This document shows, piece by piece, positions 7,484 through 15,877 of a stretch of 34,734 bases of DNA. The notes under the pieces were generated by a model. That model had not been told where the DNA came from and did no database searches. It saw only the letters and a program-made list of their open reading frames with translations. How positions within the stretch are numbered: position 1 is the stretch's first letter; each line of letters begins with the position of its first letter. The position numbers and the translations under genes are program-made. This stretch comes from Methylobacterium sp. E-045 (lineage in GTDB: Bacteria > Pseudomonadota > Alphaproteobacteria > Rhizobiales > Beijerinckiaceae), in the NCBI RefSeq assembly GCF_022829685.1, contig NZ_JAKSYE010000102.1:1-34734 (forward strand). Reading direction: 5' to 3'.

Positions 7484-8878
7484 TTAACGCAGAATGAACC
7501 TAGTTATTTGGTCGAACAGTGCTCCGAACGGTGGCCGGATGACATCCGACATGTTTAGCCGCGGCTGAATAAAGATGCCCTTTGCATGACTCAATGCCTT
7601 GAAGCCCTCATGACCGTGGTAGAATCCCATGCCACTGGCACCTACGCCTCCGAATGGCAGATCATCCTGAGCGTAGTGAAGTAAAGTGTCGTTGATGGTC
7701 ACGTTGCCGGAGGTAGTTCGTGCGAGCACATCGGCTCGGTCCGGTCCGTCCGGACCAAAGAAGTATGGAGCCAAAGGTCGGGCGTGCCCATTCACATAGG
7801 CGATGGCGTCGTCTAATGTGTCGTATGGGACAATAGGAAGAATAGGACCGAAAATTTCTTCGCGCATCACCATCATTGCATCGGTAACACCCGTCACGAT
7901 ACGAGGTAGGAAGGTGCGCGAATGCAGGACAGGCCCGTTCTGCTGAGAGCCGCCGATCTCATGAACGATGGCACCTTTGGCGGAGGCGTCGTGAAGAAGC
8001 CGCTGCAGCCGCGCGACGTGGTGCCCGTCGATGATCGTCGCATAATCGGGATTCGTCGCGATCCTTGGATAGAACCGATCGACCTCCGTGCGGAAAGCGC
8101 CGACGAAAGCCTCCACCTCCTCCCTAGCAACGAGGGCATAATCGGGCGCGATACAGGTTTGACCAGAATTGGTCAGCTTGCCGAAAGCGATGCCGTGGGC
8201 CGCCCGCTTCAAAGAGCTTCCACGGGCGACGATCGCTGGTGACTTTCCTCCCAGTTCGAGGGTCACGGGTACAAGGTTGTCCGCTGCCACCCGCATCACC
8301 GTGCGGCCCACCGCCGTGCTGCCGGTGAAGACGAGATGGTCGAATGGCAGGCGCGAGAACTCGGCCGCGACGCCGACGTCGCCCGTGACCAAGGCAACCG
8401 TATCGGTGGGAAAGACGCTGGCCATCATCTCTTCCAGGAGGGCCGAGGTCCTTGGCACGGATTCCGACGGCTTCAGCATCACCCGGTTGCCGGCGGCCAG
8501 GGCGGTGGCCAAGGGTGTCAGAGCAAGAACGATCGGGTAGTTCCAAGGTGAGATGATGCCGATGACGCCGAGAGGCTGATAAACCACCTCCGCCCGTCCG
8601 GGCTGGAAATGCAGGGCGACGCGCCGTCGCTCAGGACGCATCCACCGTGCGAGGTTGCTCTTTAGGTAGTCGATGGTCGCCACCACCGGCAGCAGGTCGA
8701 GGTAGCTCGTCTCCTGTGCCGAGCGATGCCCGAAATCCGCCGAGACCGCCTCAATGAGCCGCTGGCGATGAGCCAGAACAGCCACCTTCAACGCCTCGAG
8801 TTGGTTCAATCGTGTCTCAAGGGTTGGCGCCCCCGTTACCAAGTAAGCCGCCCGCTGCGTGTCTAACAAATCTCTCAT
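7484..8878 (-). CDS. Aldehyde dehydrogenase, coniferyl-aldehyde dehydrogenase type
   Basis: A 464-residue NAD(P)-dependent aldehyde dehydrogenase. It shows PWNYP with Asn113, the LELGGKSP motif with Glu208, and SGQTCIAPDY with the catalytic nucleophile Cys242. The short C-terminus ends in a hydrophobic/amphipathic helix (FGALFDQITRFILR), as in the coniferyl-aldehyde and fatty-aldehyde branch that often binds membranes. I chose the start at 8878 (MRDLLDTQRAAYL); the frame extends to 8914 without family homology. The substrate is likely an aromatic or long-chain aldehyde, by family only. It faces the LysR gene tail to tail and has no codirectional partner close by. Confidence 0.87.
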   Translation of the reverse strand: MRDLLDTQRAAYLVTGAPTLETRLNQLEALKVAVLAHRQRLIEAVSADFGHRSAQETSYLDLLPVVATIDYLKSNLARWMRPERRRVALHFQPGRAEVVYQPLGVIGIISPWNYPIVLALTPLATALAAGNRVMLKPSESVPRTSALLEEMMASVFPTDTVALVTGDVGVAAEFSRLPFDHLVFTGSTAVGRTVMRVAADNLVPVTLELGGKSPAIVARGSSLKRAAHGIAFGKLTNSGQTCIAPDYALVAREEVEAFVGAFRTEVDRFYPRIATNPDYATIIDGHHVARLQRLLHDASAKGAIVHEIGGSQQNGPVLHSRTFLPRIVTGVTDAMMVMREEIFGPILPIVPYDTLDDAIAYVNGHARPLAPYFFGPDGPDRADVLARTTSGNVTINDTLLHYAQDDLPFGGVGASGMGFYHGHEGFKALSHAKGIFIQPRLNMSDVIRPPFGALFDQITRFILR

Positions 8879-8978
8879 GAGCGGTTCGACTGTTGCCCTA
8901 TTGCACGGACGCAATCGGATGGTTCACGGGAGCCTACTGACGGCGTGGAGGATTTGAGTGGCCGTTGCGATCGGCGCT

Positions 8979-9125
8979 TTAGCGTTCGATGGCCGCCTGA
9001 AGATCAATGACGGCGGTGATGAGGATCGGTGAGACATCGGTGATCCAGGCCCTGATGTACTTCCATTTCGGCGCGTTTTCACGTCCGATCTCGAAGCGCT
9101 CTTCCGTGAAGTCTGCGCGCGTCAT
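8979..9125 (-). CDS. Small ORF, 48 residues, unknown function
   Basis: ATG at 9125 opens a 48-codon frame, starting MTRADFTEERFEIGRENAPK and ending DLQAAIER. The start is acidic, and the middle (WKYIRAWITDVSPILITAVI) is amphipathic to hydrophobic and could be a short membrane helix. An AAGGAA stretch lies upstream, but farther than usual. Codon third positions are GC-rich, as in real genes here. I do not recognise a family. It lies between the aldehyde dehydrogenase and the broken HPP gene, in a stretch that has no other gene. Confidence 0.45.
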   Translation of the reverse strand: MTRADFTEERFEIGRENAPKWKYIRAWITDVSPILITAVIDLQAAIER

Positions 9126-9221
9126 GTGAGCCAATCCCGGTTCCTTCCCCGAAGGACGCGTGACGACGGCGGCTCGTCCGCCGCGATCTGCCGCTACTGT
9201 TGACGCGACCGTTCCATAGCG

Positions 9222-9239
9222 CGTTCATGCTCATGAACG
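9222..9239 (-). terminator. Hairpin after the HPP-family gene
   Basis: Perfect 8-bp arms CGTTCATG and CATGAACG with a 2-base centre lie 18 bases beyond the end of the HPP-family frame. It could also be an operator for the small ORF downstream. Confidence 0.35.
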
Positions 9240-9256
9240 ACGGCACGCGAGCATGA

Positions 9257-9794
9257 TTATTTGGCCAGAGTCGTAGGGTACTTTTCTCCTGTAACGCATC
9301 TATGAAAGACGATCCCAACGATAACGATGATGAGCGCTCCTGAGAAAGCGGGCAGGAATAGAAACTGCCATGAAGCGCCAACCAGGATGACGACGATGGG
9401 ATCGGCGCCCGCCGGTGGATGCGTCGTGCGGGTGAGCAGCATGACGGCGATCGCAACCCCCACCCCCAGCCCGAACGAGACCGGGCTGGCTCCCAGAACT
9501 GATAGACATATCAGGCCGACGGCCGAAGAGATCACATGGCCGCCGACGACGTTTCGGGGTTGCGCGAGCGGACTGCGCGGCAGGCCGAACACCAGAACAC
9601 AACTGGCTCCGAACGGCGCGATCAGAAGGGAAACCCCCACGATGTCCCCCAATCGTGGCCAGGGCATAGACGACGACGAAGCCGCCGATGCCGGCCAGGA
9701 CGGCAGGACCCGTGTGACGGGCCTGATTTCTGAGTTTGCTCATGGCGCTGAGAAATTGCGCACGAAAGGTTCGCCCGGCGTTTGGGTTGGTCAC
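9257..9794 (-). pseudogene. HPP-family membrane protein, frameshifted
   Basis: Two overlapping frames together make one HPP-family integral membrane protein. The first frame starts at GTG 9794 after a GAGGG site and gives the first membrane helix (TGPAVLAGIGGFVVVYALAT). It then shifts near 9646-9650 into the second frame (DIVGVSLLIAPFGASCVLVF to the stop at 9257). The second frame carries the family motif THPPAGADP and further hydrophobic helices. Removing one G from the run of five G (plus-strand C at 9646-9650) restores a continuous protein of about 178 residues. It is either a true recent mutation or a sequencing error in a homopolymer. HPP proteins are implicated in nitrite or small-ion transport. 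Confidence 0.75.
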
Positions 9795-9875
9795 CCCATG
9801 TCCCTCGCGGCTTCAGCCGGACGGGCAGCAGCATTCCAGCGCTGCCCGTCGGCGTGCATCAAAAAGCTGTCGCGT

Positions 9876-11036
9876 TTACTTGTTGACACTGTAGGAGCGC
9901 GCACCGACACCGGCGAGCTTGCCACCCTGCACGATGAGGTACTCGTCGCGGATCGGACGGCCCTCGAAGTAGCATTCGAGGATCTCGCGCGTGCCGGCGG
10001 CGTAGCGGGTCTGGGCCGAGAGCGAGGTGCCGGAGATGTGGGGCGTCATGCCGTGATGCGGCATGGTCCGCCACGGATGGTCCTGCGGAGCCGGCTGCGG
10101 GTACCACACGTCGCCCGCGTAACCTGCGAGCTGGCCGGATTCGAGTGCACGCACGATCGAGTCGGTCACGGCGAGCTTGCCGCGCGCGGTGTTGACGAGA
10201 TAGGCGCCGCGCTTGAACAGCTTGAGCGTCTCGTCGTTGATCATGCCCTCGGTCTCGGGGTGAAGCGGGCAGTTCAGGGTCACCACGTCGCAGACGCCAT
10301 ACATCTCCTCGCGGCTGGCGTGCCAGGTCAGGCCGAGCTCCTTCTCGACGGCCTCGGGCAGGCGGTGACGGTCGGTATAGTGCAGGTGCATGTCGAACGG
10401 CTTCAGCCGCTTGAGGACGGCGAGGCCGATGCGGCCGGCAGCCACCGTGCCCACATGCATGCCCTCGACATCGTAGGAGCGCGTGACGCAATCGGCGATG
10501 TTCCAGCCACCCTTCACCACCCACTGGTAGGACGGGATGTAGTTGCGCACGAGGCCGAGGATCATCATCACCACATGTTCGGCGACGCTGATCGAGTTAC
10601 AGAACGTGACTTCGGCGACGGTGAGATTGTGCGCGTTGGCGGCGTCGAGATCGGTGTGATCCGAGCCGATGCCGGCGGTGACGATGATCTTGAGCTTCTT
10701 CGCCTTCTCGATCCGCTCCTTGGTCATGTAGGCGGGCCAGAACGGCTGCGAGATCACGATCTCGGCGTCATGCAGGTGCTGGTCGAGAACGGAATCGGCG
10801 CCTTCCTTGGAGGAGGTCACGATGAGTTCGTGGCCGAGGCCTTCGAGGTAGGGGCGCAGGCCGAGCTCGCCCGAGACGCTGCCGAGCAGCGTACCCGGCT
10901 GGAAGTCGATGGCCTTCGGGGTGGGAAGCGTCTGGCCGTCGGAGTAGCGCTCGATCTTCGGCAGGTCGTCCCGGGCGTAAGTGGTCGGATATCCGTCGAC
11001 CGGATCGTCGTAGAGAACGAGAACAATCTTGGCCAT
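9876..11036 (-). CDS. fdh: NAD-dependent formate dehydrogenase, single subunit, metal-free
   Basis: A 386-residue D-2-hydroxyacid dehydrogenase-type formate dehydrogenase that oxidises formate to CO2 with NAD+ in the cytoplasm. All key residues of the Pseudomonas sp. 101 enzyme align with an offset of one: Ile123, Asn147, Arg285, Asp309, Gln314, His333, Ser335 and Gly336 (motif PHISGTSLSAQ). The NAD-selecting Asp222-Arg223 follows the AAGRIG loop. It needs no molybdenum or tungsten, unlike multi-subunit formate dehydrogenases. The start at 11036 (MAKIVLVLYDDP) has an AAAGGGATGG ribosome site that lies in a predicted hairpin. A LysR gene lies directly upstream on the same strand, and molybdenum genes follow beyond it. 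Confidence 0.96.
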   Translation of the reverse strand: MAKIVLVLYDDPVDGYPTTYARDDLPKIERYSDGQTLPTPKAIDFQPGTLLGSVSGELGLRPYLEGLGHELIVTSSKEGADSVLDQHLHDAEIVISQPFWPAYMTKERIEKAKKLKIIVTAGIGSDHTDLDAANAHNLTVAEVTFCNSISVAEHVVMMILGLVRNYIPSYQWVVKGGWNIADCVTRSYDVEGMHVGTVAAGRIGLAVLKRLKPFDMHLHYTDRHRLPEAVEKELGLTWHASREEMYGVCDVVTLNCPLHPETEGMINDETLKLFKRGAYLVNTARGKLAVTDSIVRALESGQLAGYAGDVWYPQPAPQDHPWRTMPHHGMTPHISGTSLSAQTRYAAGTREILECYFEGRPIRDEYLIVQGGKLAGVGARSYSVNK

Positions 11037-11045
11037 GTGATCCAT

Positions 11046-11068
11046 CCCTTTGTTGTGAGGACAAAGGG
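11046..11068 (-). promoter_or_regulatory. Hairpin that can hide the fdh ribosome binding site
   Basis: In the fdh leader the arms CCCTTTGT and ACAAAGGG (8 bp, 7-base loop) pair, and the 3' arm on the transcript is the AAAGGG Shine-Dalgarno stretch 9 bases before the ATG. This could limit translation unless the hairpin is opened. Confidence 0.5.
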
Positions 11069-11250
11069 GATCGCGCCCAGCCGCATCACTGCGAACCATG
11101 CCGATGATCTTTATCGGTTCAGGCGTTTCCCCGCTCGGGACTTCCGAAGACCGTCTTGACTGCGGGTCGGTGTCTCGAACAAGGGCAGCTTCCACGGAGA
11201 CGGCGTGGCCATCAAACGAAAGTCTTAAATGGCCTGATCGACGCTGACGA

Positions 11251-12174
11251 TCACAAGGCCGCCCGCGCCTCGGCGGCCGAGACCGCGCTCTCCAGATCTG
11301 CATCGAGGATCACGCGCGACAGGGCCGCCGCCATGGGCGGCAGCGGATCACGATCGGACAGGACGAGGCCGACGGCCTGCCGGTGCACGGGCTCGACGAG
11401 ATCGATCATGACGAGATCCGGCGTCCCACCGAAGAGATGCCGGAAGGTGTGGGGCACGATGCTGGCGAAATCCTCCTGACGCAGATGCGCGCAGACGCCC
11501 AGGAACGAGTTGCTCACAACGACGGGCCTGAGGGTGAGAGACAGGCTGGCGGCGAGGTTGTCGAGAATGCGCCGGTTCTGCATGTCGTCGCTCAGGAGAC
11601 ACAGGCGCTGCCCGGCGGCCTCGGCCCAGGACACGCGGCTGCGCGCGGCGAGGACGTGGTTGGCTCCCATCGCGAGGATGTAGTGCTCGTGGTAGAGCGG
11701 CAGCCGCCGGACGCGCTCGAGAGGCTCGTTCTCAAGGTAGGTCAGGCCCGCTTCGATTTCGAAACAGTCGAGGCCCTTCTGGATATCGCGAGACGACAGC
11801 GAGCGGATCTCGATCAGGGCTTCGGGATGAGCCTGGCGAAAGCGCGTGGTGAGGAAGCCGATGGCACCCATGGCCGCCGGCACGACTCCGAGGCGCAGGG
11901 TTCCCTTGAGGCCGGTGCGCAGGCCGGAGAGATCTTCCCGCAGGGAATCGTAGTCGGTCAGGATCTGACGGGCCCAGGCCAGCAGATGATCGCCCTCGAC
12001 GGTCAGGCCGATGAACCGCTGATTGCGCACGACGAGCGCGACCTGGAGATCCTCCTCCAACTTGCGGATCGCCGCCGAGAGTGTCGATTGCGTGACGTTG
12101 CAGGCCTCAGCCGCACGGGCGAAGTGCTGCTCGCGGGCCAGTGTCACGAAGAACGAGAGGTGCCTTACAAGCAT
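11251..12174 (-). CDS. LysR-family regulator, probable formate dehydrogenase regulator
   Basis: A 307-residue LysR regulator. The helix-turn-helix is at the N-terminus (HFARAAEACNVTQSTLSAAI, then LEEDLQVALVVRNQRFIGLT), followed by an effector domain with GVVPAAMGAIGFLTTRFR and SNSFLGVCAHLRQEDFASIV. It is of the type found beside formate dehydrogenase operons (FdsR-like). Its stop lies 214 bases before the fdh start on the same strand, so it may share a transcript with fdh or act on a promoter in that gap. I see no clear Shine-Dalgarno before 12174, but the N-terminus fits the family length well. The role as fdh activator is inferred from position. Confidence 0.88.
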   Translation of the reverse strand: MLVRHLSFFVTLAREQHFARAAEACNVTQSTLSAAIRKLEEDLQVALVVRNQRFIGLTVEGDHLLAWARQILTDYDSLREDLSGLRTGLKGTLRLGVVPAAMGAIGFLTTRFRQAHPEALIEIRSLSSRDIQKGLDCFEIEAGLTYLENEPLERVRRLPLYHEHYILAMGANHVLAARSRVSWAEAAGQRLCLLSDDMQNRRILDNLAASLSLTLRPVVVSNSFLGVCAHLRQEDFASIVPHTFRHLFGGTPDLVMIDLVEPVHRQAVGLVLSDRDPLPPMAAALSRVILDADLESAVSAAEARAAL

Positions 12175-12285
12175 AGCGAAGCTGGTTCAGATTTGGACGC
12201 ATGTCGCTCCGTGACAGTGGATACGAAGCGCGTCTCGGCTTCCTCCCATTCGCTCACGTATCCCCGGTGCGATGGCGCCGGCCTT

Positions 12286-13152
12286 TCATGGGCCGGCGAT
12301 GGGGAGCAGACCATGTCGCACCAGGATGGTCTGTCCGTCCTTCGAGAGCGCGAACAACGCGAGCCGCATCGCATCCGGGTTGGTGCCGATCACCGTCAAT
12401 CCGTAGACCGGATGGACTTCGAGCGTCGACGGGAGCGGAACGGAGACGAGGCCTGGTACCTCCTTCACCGTCGCGGGCGACGAGCTGCAATAGTACAGGA
12501 GCGCGTCCGCGTGATCGCCCAGGAAGACCGAGGCGCCCGGGCTGCGGCCAGCCACGGGAACCATAGCGCCGGGCGAACCGAGGAGGGTCAGAGCTTTGTC
12601 CCGTAGGATTTTGCCGGCACCGGGGCGGATCGCTTCGGCCCGGTCGAAGACCGCGAGGGCATAATCGCCTCCGGGATCCGCACCGGCCGTCGAGGTCGCC
12701 AGCCTGGTTGCAGGGTCCAGAAGCTTTTCGAGGAGCGTCTCGGCCGTGAGCGCCAGAGACGGTTTGGCCATAACGCACAGGGTGTTGCGCGCAAAAGGTA
12801 CGACCGGGAGTCCGGAGCCCTTATCGACCAGTCTTTGAGGCTGAGCGAGATCAGCGGACGCGAACAAATCGGCCTTCTCTCCAGCTTCGAGGCGCTGCCC
12901 CAGCAAGCCGGCGGGACCGAAGACGGGGGTATCGAACGACGTCGGCGGTAGCCCTGATGCCGCGATCAATTCCTTGATTGGCGCGACGAGACTTCCGGCT
13001 GCGTAGATGCGCGCGGGGTCGGCCCGCACATGCGTGGTGCCAAAGGCGAAAGCCAGAGACGCGCACAACAACCCTCCCAGACCACATGTCAGCCGGGAGC
13101 GCCGAATGGACCTTACCCAATCCAGTCTCGCGCTCCATCTCGACTCAAACAT
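12286..13152 (-). CDS. ModA-like substrate-binding protein (molybdate type), divergent
   Basis: A 288-residue periplasmic binding protein of the molybdate/sulfate class. After a basic N-terminus and a hydrophobic signal segment (CGLGGLLCASLAFAFG, about residues 24-39), the mature part begins ARIYAAGSLVAPIKELI. It then shows the ModA hallmark GEKADLFASADLAQPQRL and later VPLPSTLEVHPVYGL. It is more divergent than the second ModA at 20680, and its ligand may be another oxyanion. The ATG at 13152 overlaps the stop of the DUF2325 gene by 8 bases (ATGTTTGA), so translation is probably coupled. No modB or modC permease genes lie nearby. Confidence 0.82.
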   Translation of the reverse strand: MFESRWSARLDWVRSIRRSRLTCGLGGLLCASLAFAFGTTHVRADPARIYAAGSLVAPIKELIAASGLPPTSFDTPVFGPAGLLGQRLEAGEKADLFASADLAQPQRLVDKGSGLPVVPFARNTLCVMAKPSLALTAETLLEKLLDPATRLATSTAGADPGGDYALAVFDRAEAIRPGAGKILRDKALTLLGSPGAMVPVAGRSPGASVFLGDHADALLYYCSSSPATVKEVPGLVSVPLPSTLEVHPVYGLTVIGTNPDAMRLALFALSKDGQTILVRHGLLPIAGP

Positions 13153-14413
13153 TCTGGCCAACCGAAACGGAGGATTTCATGGGCAGGACGGCGTGGACGA
13201 AACTCGCGAGGCTGGCGGTGCGGACAGGCCGAAAGGTCCTCCCCGTGGTCTCGCAGCAGCGCTTGACCATGTTCACCGCCTCGTGACTCACACACTCGAC
13301 GGGAAACAGGACGAGGTCGCTCTGGCCGACGAGGCCGGGCAGTAGGCTGAGGCTGTCCTCGATCCCGCCATCGTGGTTGAGGAGGCGCCCACCGCGATCC
13401 CGCGCGAACCGCCTCAGATTGGTGATCTGCCGTGGTCGTCCTCCAACATAGAGGAGCGTGCGGCCCTCAAGGCTGACGGGATCGGCGGCGAGCGATGCAT
13501 CGCCCACCTCGCCGTCCCGTCCGTCGGCCAACATCGCCTCGACGGCGGCCAGTTCCGCTTCGGCGATCTGCCGACGCGCGGTTTCGGCTTCCAATTCGCG
13601 GCTCATCCGCGTCGAGGCCTGCAACAGAATCGCGAGCTTCTCGTCGAGGGCTTCCGCGTGCGCCTGCTCGCGGGCGAGGCGAGTTTCAAGCGACTTTCGA
13701 TTGTCCCGATCAGTGTCCGGCTCCACGGCCCCGAGGGCCGCCGCTGTGAGTGCACGCGCCGCCTCGATGGCTCGGTTCTGTGCTTGGAGGGCGTCCCGCT
13801 GCTCCATTACCTCGCGGATGCGAAGCTCCTGAGCCGCAGCAATCTCGTCACGCGCCGCCAGATCCGCCTCGAGTTGGCGGAGGCGCCGAATGTCGGCCCG
13901 GTTCGACTGGCCGACGAGGTGCGACAGCATATGCACCTCGCCGAAGATTTCCTGCACCAAGGCCCAATCGGTGGCGGGGTGGGTGATCGCCGCCCAATAG
14001 GCGCCGGGGATCTCGCCCCGCGCCAGATATTCCTTCCAGAGCGCACGGACTGCATCCGTGGTGCGGGCCTTGTCGAACTGGCGAATTTCCAACTCGTGGC
14101 GGCGGTCCAGGGCCTTCTGGAGCAGCTTGCCGCCCCCGTCGCGACGTCCTGCCAGCTGAACGATCTGCCCATGGAGGTGATGTTCGCTCAGGGTCCGTGC
14201 GTTAGGAACGCCGAGTTTCACCAGCAGCCCGCGACCCTCGGCAGTCGTCAAGCAGGTGCCAACGATGGAGCAATGTAGGGTGTTGGCCAGCTCCCATATC
14301 CGATCGCGCGACTTCTCAACAGGCTCCGCCAGTTCAGCCGGCGTGAAGGTCGACACGGATGGGACAGGGCGCAGGCGCTGGGCGTGCCCGCTGAGGAAAT
14401 GGCTTTGCGTCAC
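13145..14413 (-). CDS. DUF2325-domain protein with long coiled coil
   Basis: A 422-residue protein starting with GTG at 14413. Residues 1-180 are a helical domain of unknown function. About 185-300 is rich in Ala, Glu and Arg heptads (LEADLAARDEIAAAQELRIR and following) and is very likely a coiled coil. Residues 315-410 are a DUF2325 domain, starting GRTLLYVGGRPRQITNLRRF and containing DLVLFPVECVSHEAVNMVKR, as in proteins found beside molybdenum and nitrogenase-type genes. The biochemical role is not known. The stop overlaps the start of the ModA-like gene, so the two form a unit. A Mo-box-like dyad sits 16 bases upstream of the start. Confidence 0.85.
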   Translation of the reverse strand: MTQSHFLSGHAQRLRPVPSVSTFTPAELAEPVEKSRDRIWELANTLHCSIVGTCLTTAEGRGLLVKLGVPNARTLSEHHLHGQIVQLAGRRDGGGKLLQKALDRRHELEIRQFDKARTTDAVRALWKEYLARGEIPGAYWAAITHPATDWALVQEIFGEVHMLSHLVGQSNRADIRRLRQLEADLAARDEIAAAQELRIREVMEQRDALQAQNRAIEAARALTAAALGAVEPDTDRDNRKSLETRLAREQAHAEALDEKLAILLQASTRMSRELEAETARRQIAEAELAAVEAMLADGRDGEVGDASLAADPVSLEGRTLLYVGGRPRQITNLRRFARDRGGRLLNHDGGIEDSLSLLPGLVGQSDLVLFPVECVSHEAVNMVKRCCETTGRTFRPVRTASLASFVHAVLPMKSSVSVGQNV

Positions 14414-14428
14414 GGTTGCCGAACCTGT

Positions 14429-14452
14429 CGTTATGTTCGATCAGATATAGCC
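14429..14452. promoter_or_regulatory. Mo-box-like dyad A (upstream of DUF2325-modA)
   Basis: CGTTAT, 9 bases, GATATAGCC. It shares the 24-bp geometry of the four dyads at 17194, 20234, 24682 and 24890. It lies 16 bases before the GTG start, where a ModE-type repressor would block transcription. Confidence 0.6.
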
Positions 14453-14678
14453 AAAGTGCCGGAATCAACGCCGGTTGCCTAGGGGGTATTTCAGTTCCGA
14501 AGCCGTAAGGCGGATTCGTCGTCCATCGTCGCCCCTGCCGACATGCTCCGGCGGTGCACTGACATCAGATCAATCAGTTTGATGGGTGGGCCAGGAGTTC
14601 GCTTCGCACACGGCGAGAAGGACGTTGCTCAGCTGCCGGTGGGTACGAACGGCACTTTGAACCAGGAATTTTGTTATC

Positions 14679-15254
14679 TCAGGCTTCGCTGGAACCGGGG
14701 CAGAGTGACCAGAGGGGACGGGCGTCCGAACGCTCTCGATGGCAATCGTTGAGCAGCGTCTGCCACCAGGCATCGAGTGCCTCTGCATTCGCAGGCGCGA
14801 CGGTGGCCAATTCTCCCGCGAAGGTGTGCCAGGATGACGAGTAGCTCGGCGAAACTGCCGTGAGGATCGGGATACGGGCCTCGACCGCAGCCGTGAAGGC
14901 GGCCACCAATCCACTTCGTCCGGCCTCCAGCTTCCCGAACTTACTGAGAATGACAAGATCGCACCCAGTCTGGATTTGCCGTCGGATCGCCTCGCAGGCT
15001 TCCGCGACCCCCGATCCGTCCAGACGGCAGGCCTTTGAGCCCGCTCCAAGATCCTGATGGACCGAATAGATCCGGCCACTGCCCAGATCTCGCAATACCG
15101 CGCATTCCGAGACCGGACTTGGTTCCTCGACAGCTCCAACAATCCGGACACCAGACGCCCTCCACCGCATGGCAAAGGCCATGAGGAGAGATTGGATGGC
15201 ATCGGTCGTCGCACCTTGCACGGCCAAGATCGGCGTTGCGCGACAGTCGCTCAA
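14679..15254 (-). CDS. DUF2478-domain protein (molybdenum-associated nucleotide-binding-like)
   Basis: A 191-residue protein if started at TTG 15254, which follows GGAG at a 7-base distance. The frame is open far upstream but without family similarity, and this start gives the usual length. The segment ILAVQGATTDAIQSLLMAFA is the glycine-rich beginning of the domain, and the DUF2478 signature DLVILSKFGKLEAGRSGL is followed by IPILTAVSPSYSSSWHTFAG. DUF2478 genes commonly sit next to modE and molybdate transport genes. The biochemical function is unknown. It lies downstream of the modE-type gene on the same strand, 88 bases apart, and is probably in its operon. Confidence 0.8.
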   Translation of the reverse strand: MSDCRATPILAVQGATTDAIQSLLMAFAMRWRASGVRIVGAVEEPSPVSECAVLRDLGSGRIYSVHQDLGAGSKACRLDGSGVAEACEAIRRQIQTGCDLVILSKFGKLEAGRSGLVAAFTAAVEARIPILTAVSPSYSSSWHTFAGELATVAPANAEALDAWWQTLLNDCHRERSDARPLWSLCPGSSEA

Positions 15255-15342
15255 CGGTTTTCTCCGGACCGGGTGGGCCAATCTGCGGCTCGATCGACAA
15301 ACGGCGAGACGACGACCATCACCTGCTCCCACGAGCCATATT

Positions 15343-15687
15343 TTAATCGGTATCCGTGGAAGAGGGCGAGAACTTCGCCAAATACGGCAACGCCGATTTT
15401 TCAGCAGCCCGTTCGATGGCTCGATAATGGGCCACGACGTCCGCGCCGAACGGCGAGAGGCGCGCGCCTCCTCCGGACTTGCCGCCGATCTGCGCATCGA
15501 CAACGGGCTTGCCGAAGCCCTTGTTCATGGCTTCGACCAGCATCCACGCGCGGCGATACGACATGCCGAGCGCCCGGCCTGCCGCCGAGATCGAACCATG
15601 CTCTGCAATCATTTCAAGCAGTTGCACCTTCCCGGGACCGACCCGATGGTCGGGACCGAGATCGATGCGGATGCTCAAGCGTGCCAT
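15343..15687 (-). CDS. ModE-type molybdate-responsive regulator, DNA-binding domain only
   Basis: A 114-residue protein consisting of the LysR-like winged helix found at the N-terminus of ModE (GPGKVQLLEMIAEHGSISAA, then LGMSYRRAWMLVEAMNKGFG, then GGKSGGGARLSPFGADVVAH). The two molybdate-binding TOBE/Mop domains of full-length ModE are missing, so ligand sensing must come from another protein or from a different mechanism. A separate Mop protein is encoded at 21474. It is the best candidate to bind the Mo-box-like dyads in this window. It lies between moeA and the DUF2478 gene, all on the same strand. Confidence 0.9.
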   Translation of the reverse strand: MARLSIRIDLGPDHRVGPGKVQLLEMIAEHGSISAAGRALGMSYRRAWMLVEAMNKGFGKPVVDAQIGGKSGGGARLSPFGADVVAHYRAIERAAEKSALPYLAKFSPSSTDTD

Positions 15688-15877
15688 CGACTCTCCTCGC
15701 CCCGTCGGCGAACCGTTTCGAGATCATTCAACGCGGTTCTATCATGCCGCGATGCCGGGATGTTATGACCGACAGACCTACAACATTATGCTCCGCGAGA
15801 TACGACGCTCGTGATCGCCTGCGTCAGGTCTCGTCGGTCGGATTTTCACTCGTCGTGAGCCAACAATCCAAGCGCAC

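Noticed and set aside
9327..11159. Plus-strand frame of 610 codons opposite formate dehydrogenase
   Set aside because: It is the complementary shadow of the HPP and fdh genes, rich in residues typical of antisense GC-rich frames, with no domain.
11383..12606. Plus-strand frame of 407 codons opposite the LysR gene
   Set aside because: Antisense shadow of the LysR and ModA-like genes; no recognisable domain or ribosome site.
15784..15807. Possible further Mo-box before the ModE-type gene (CATTAT, 9 bases, GATACGACG)
   Set aside because: Only some half-site bases agree and the dyad symmetry is poor; autoregulation is possible but not supported by this sequence alone.
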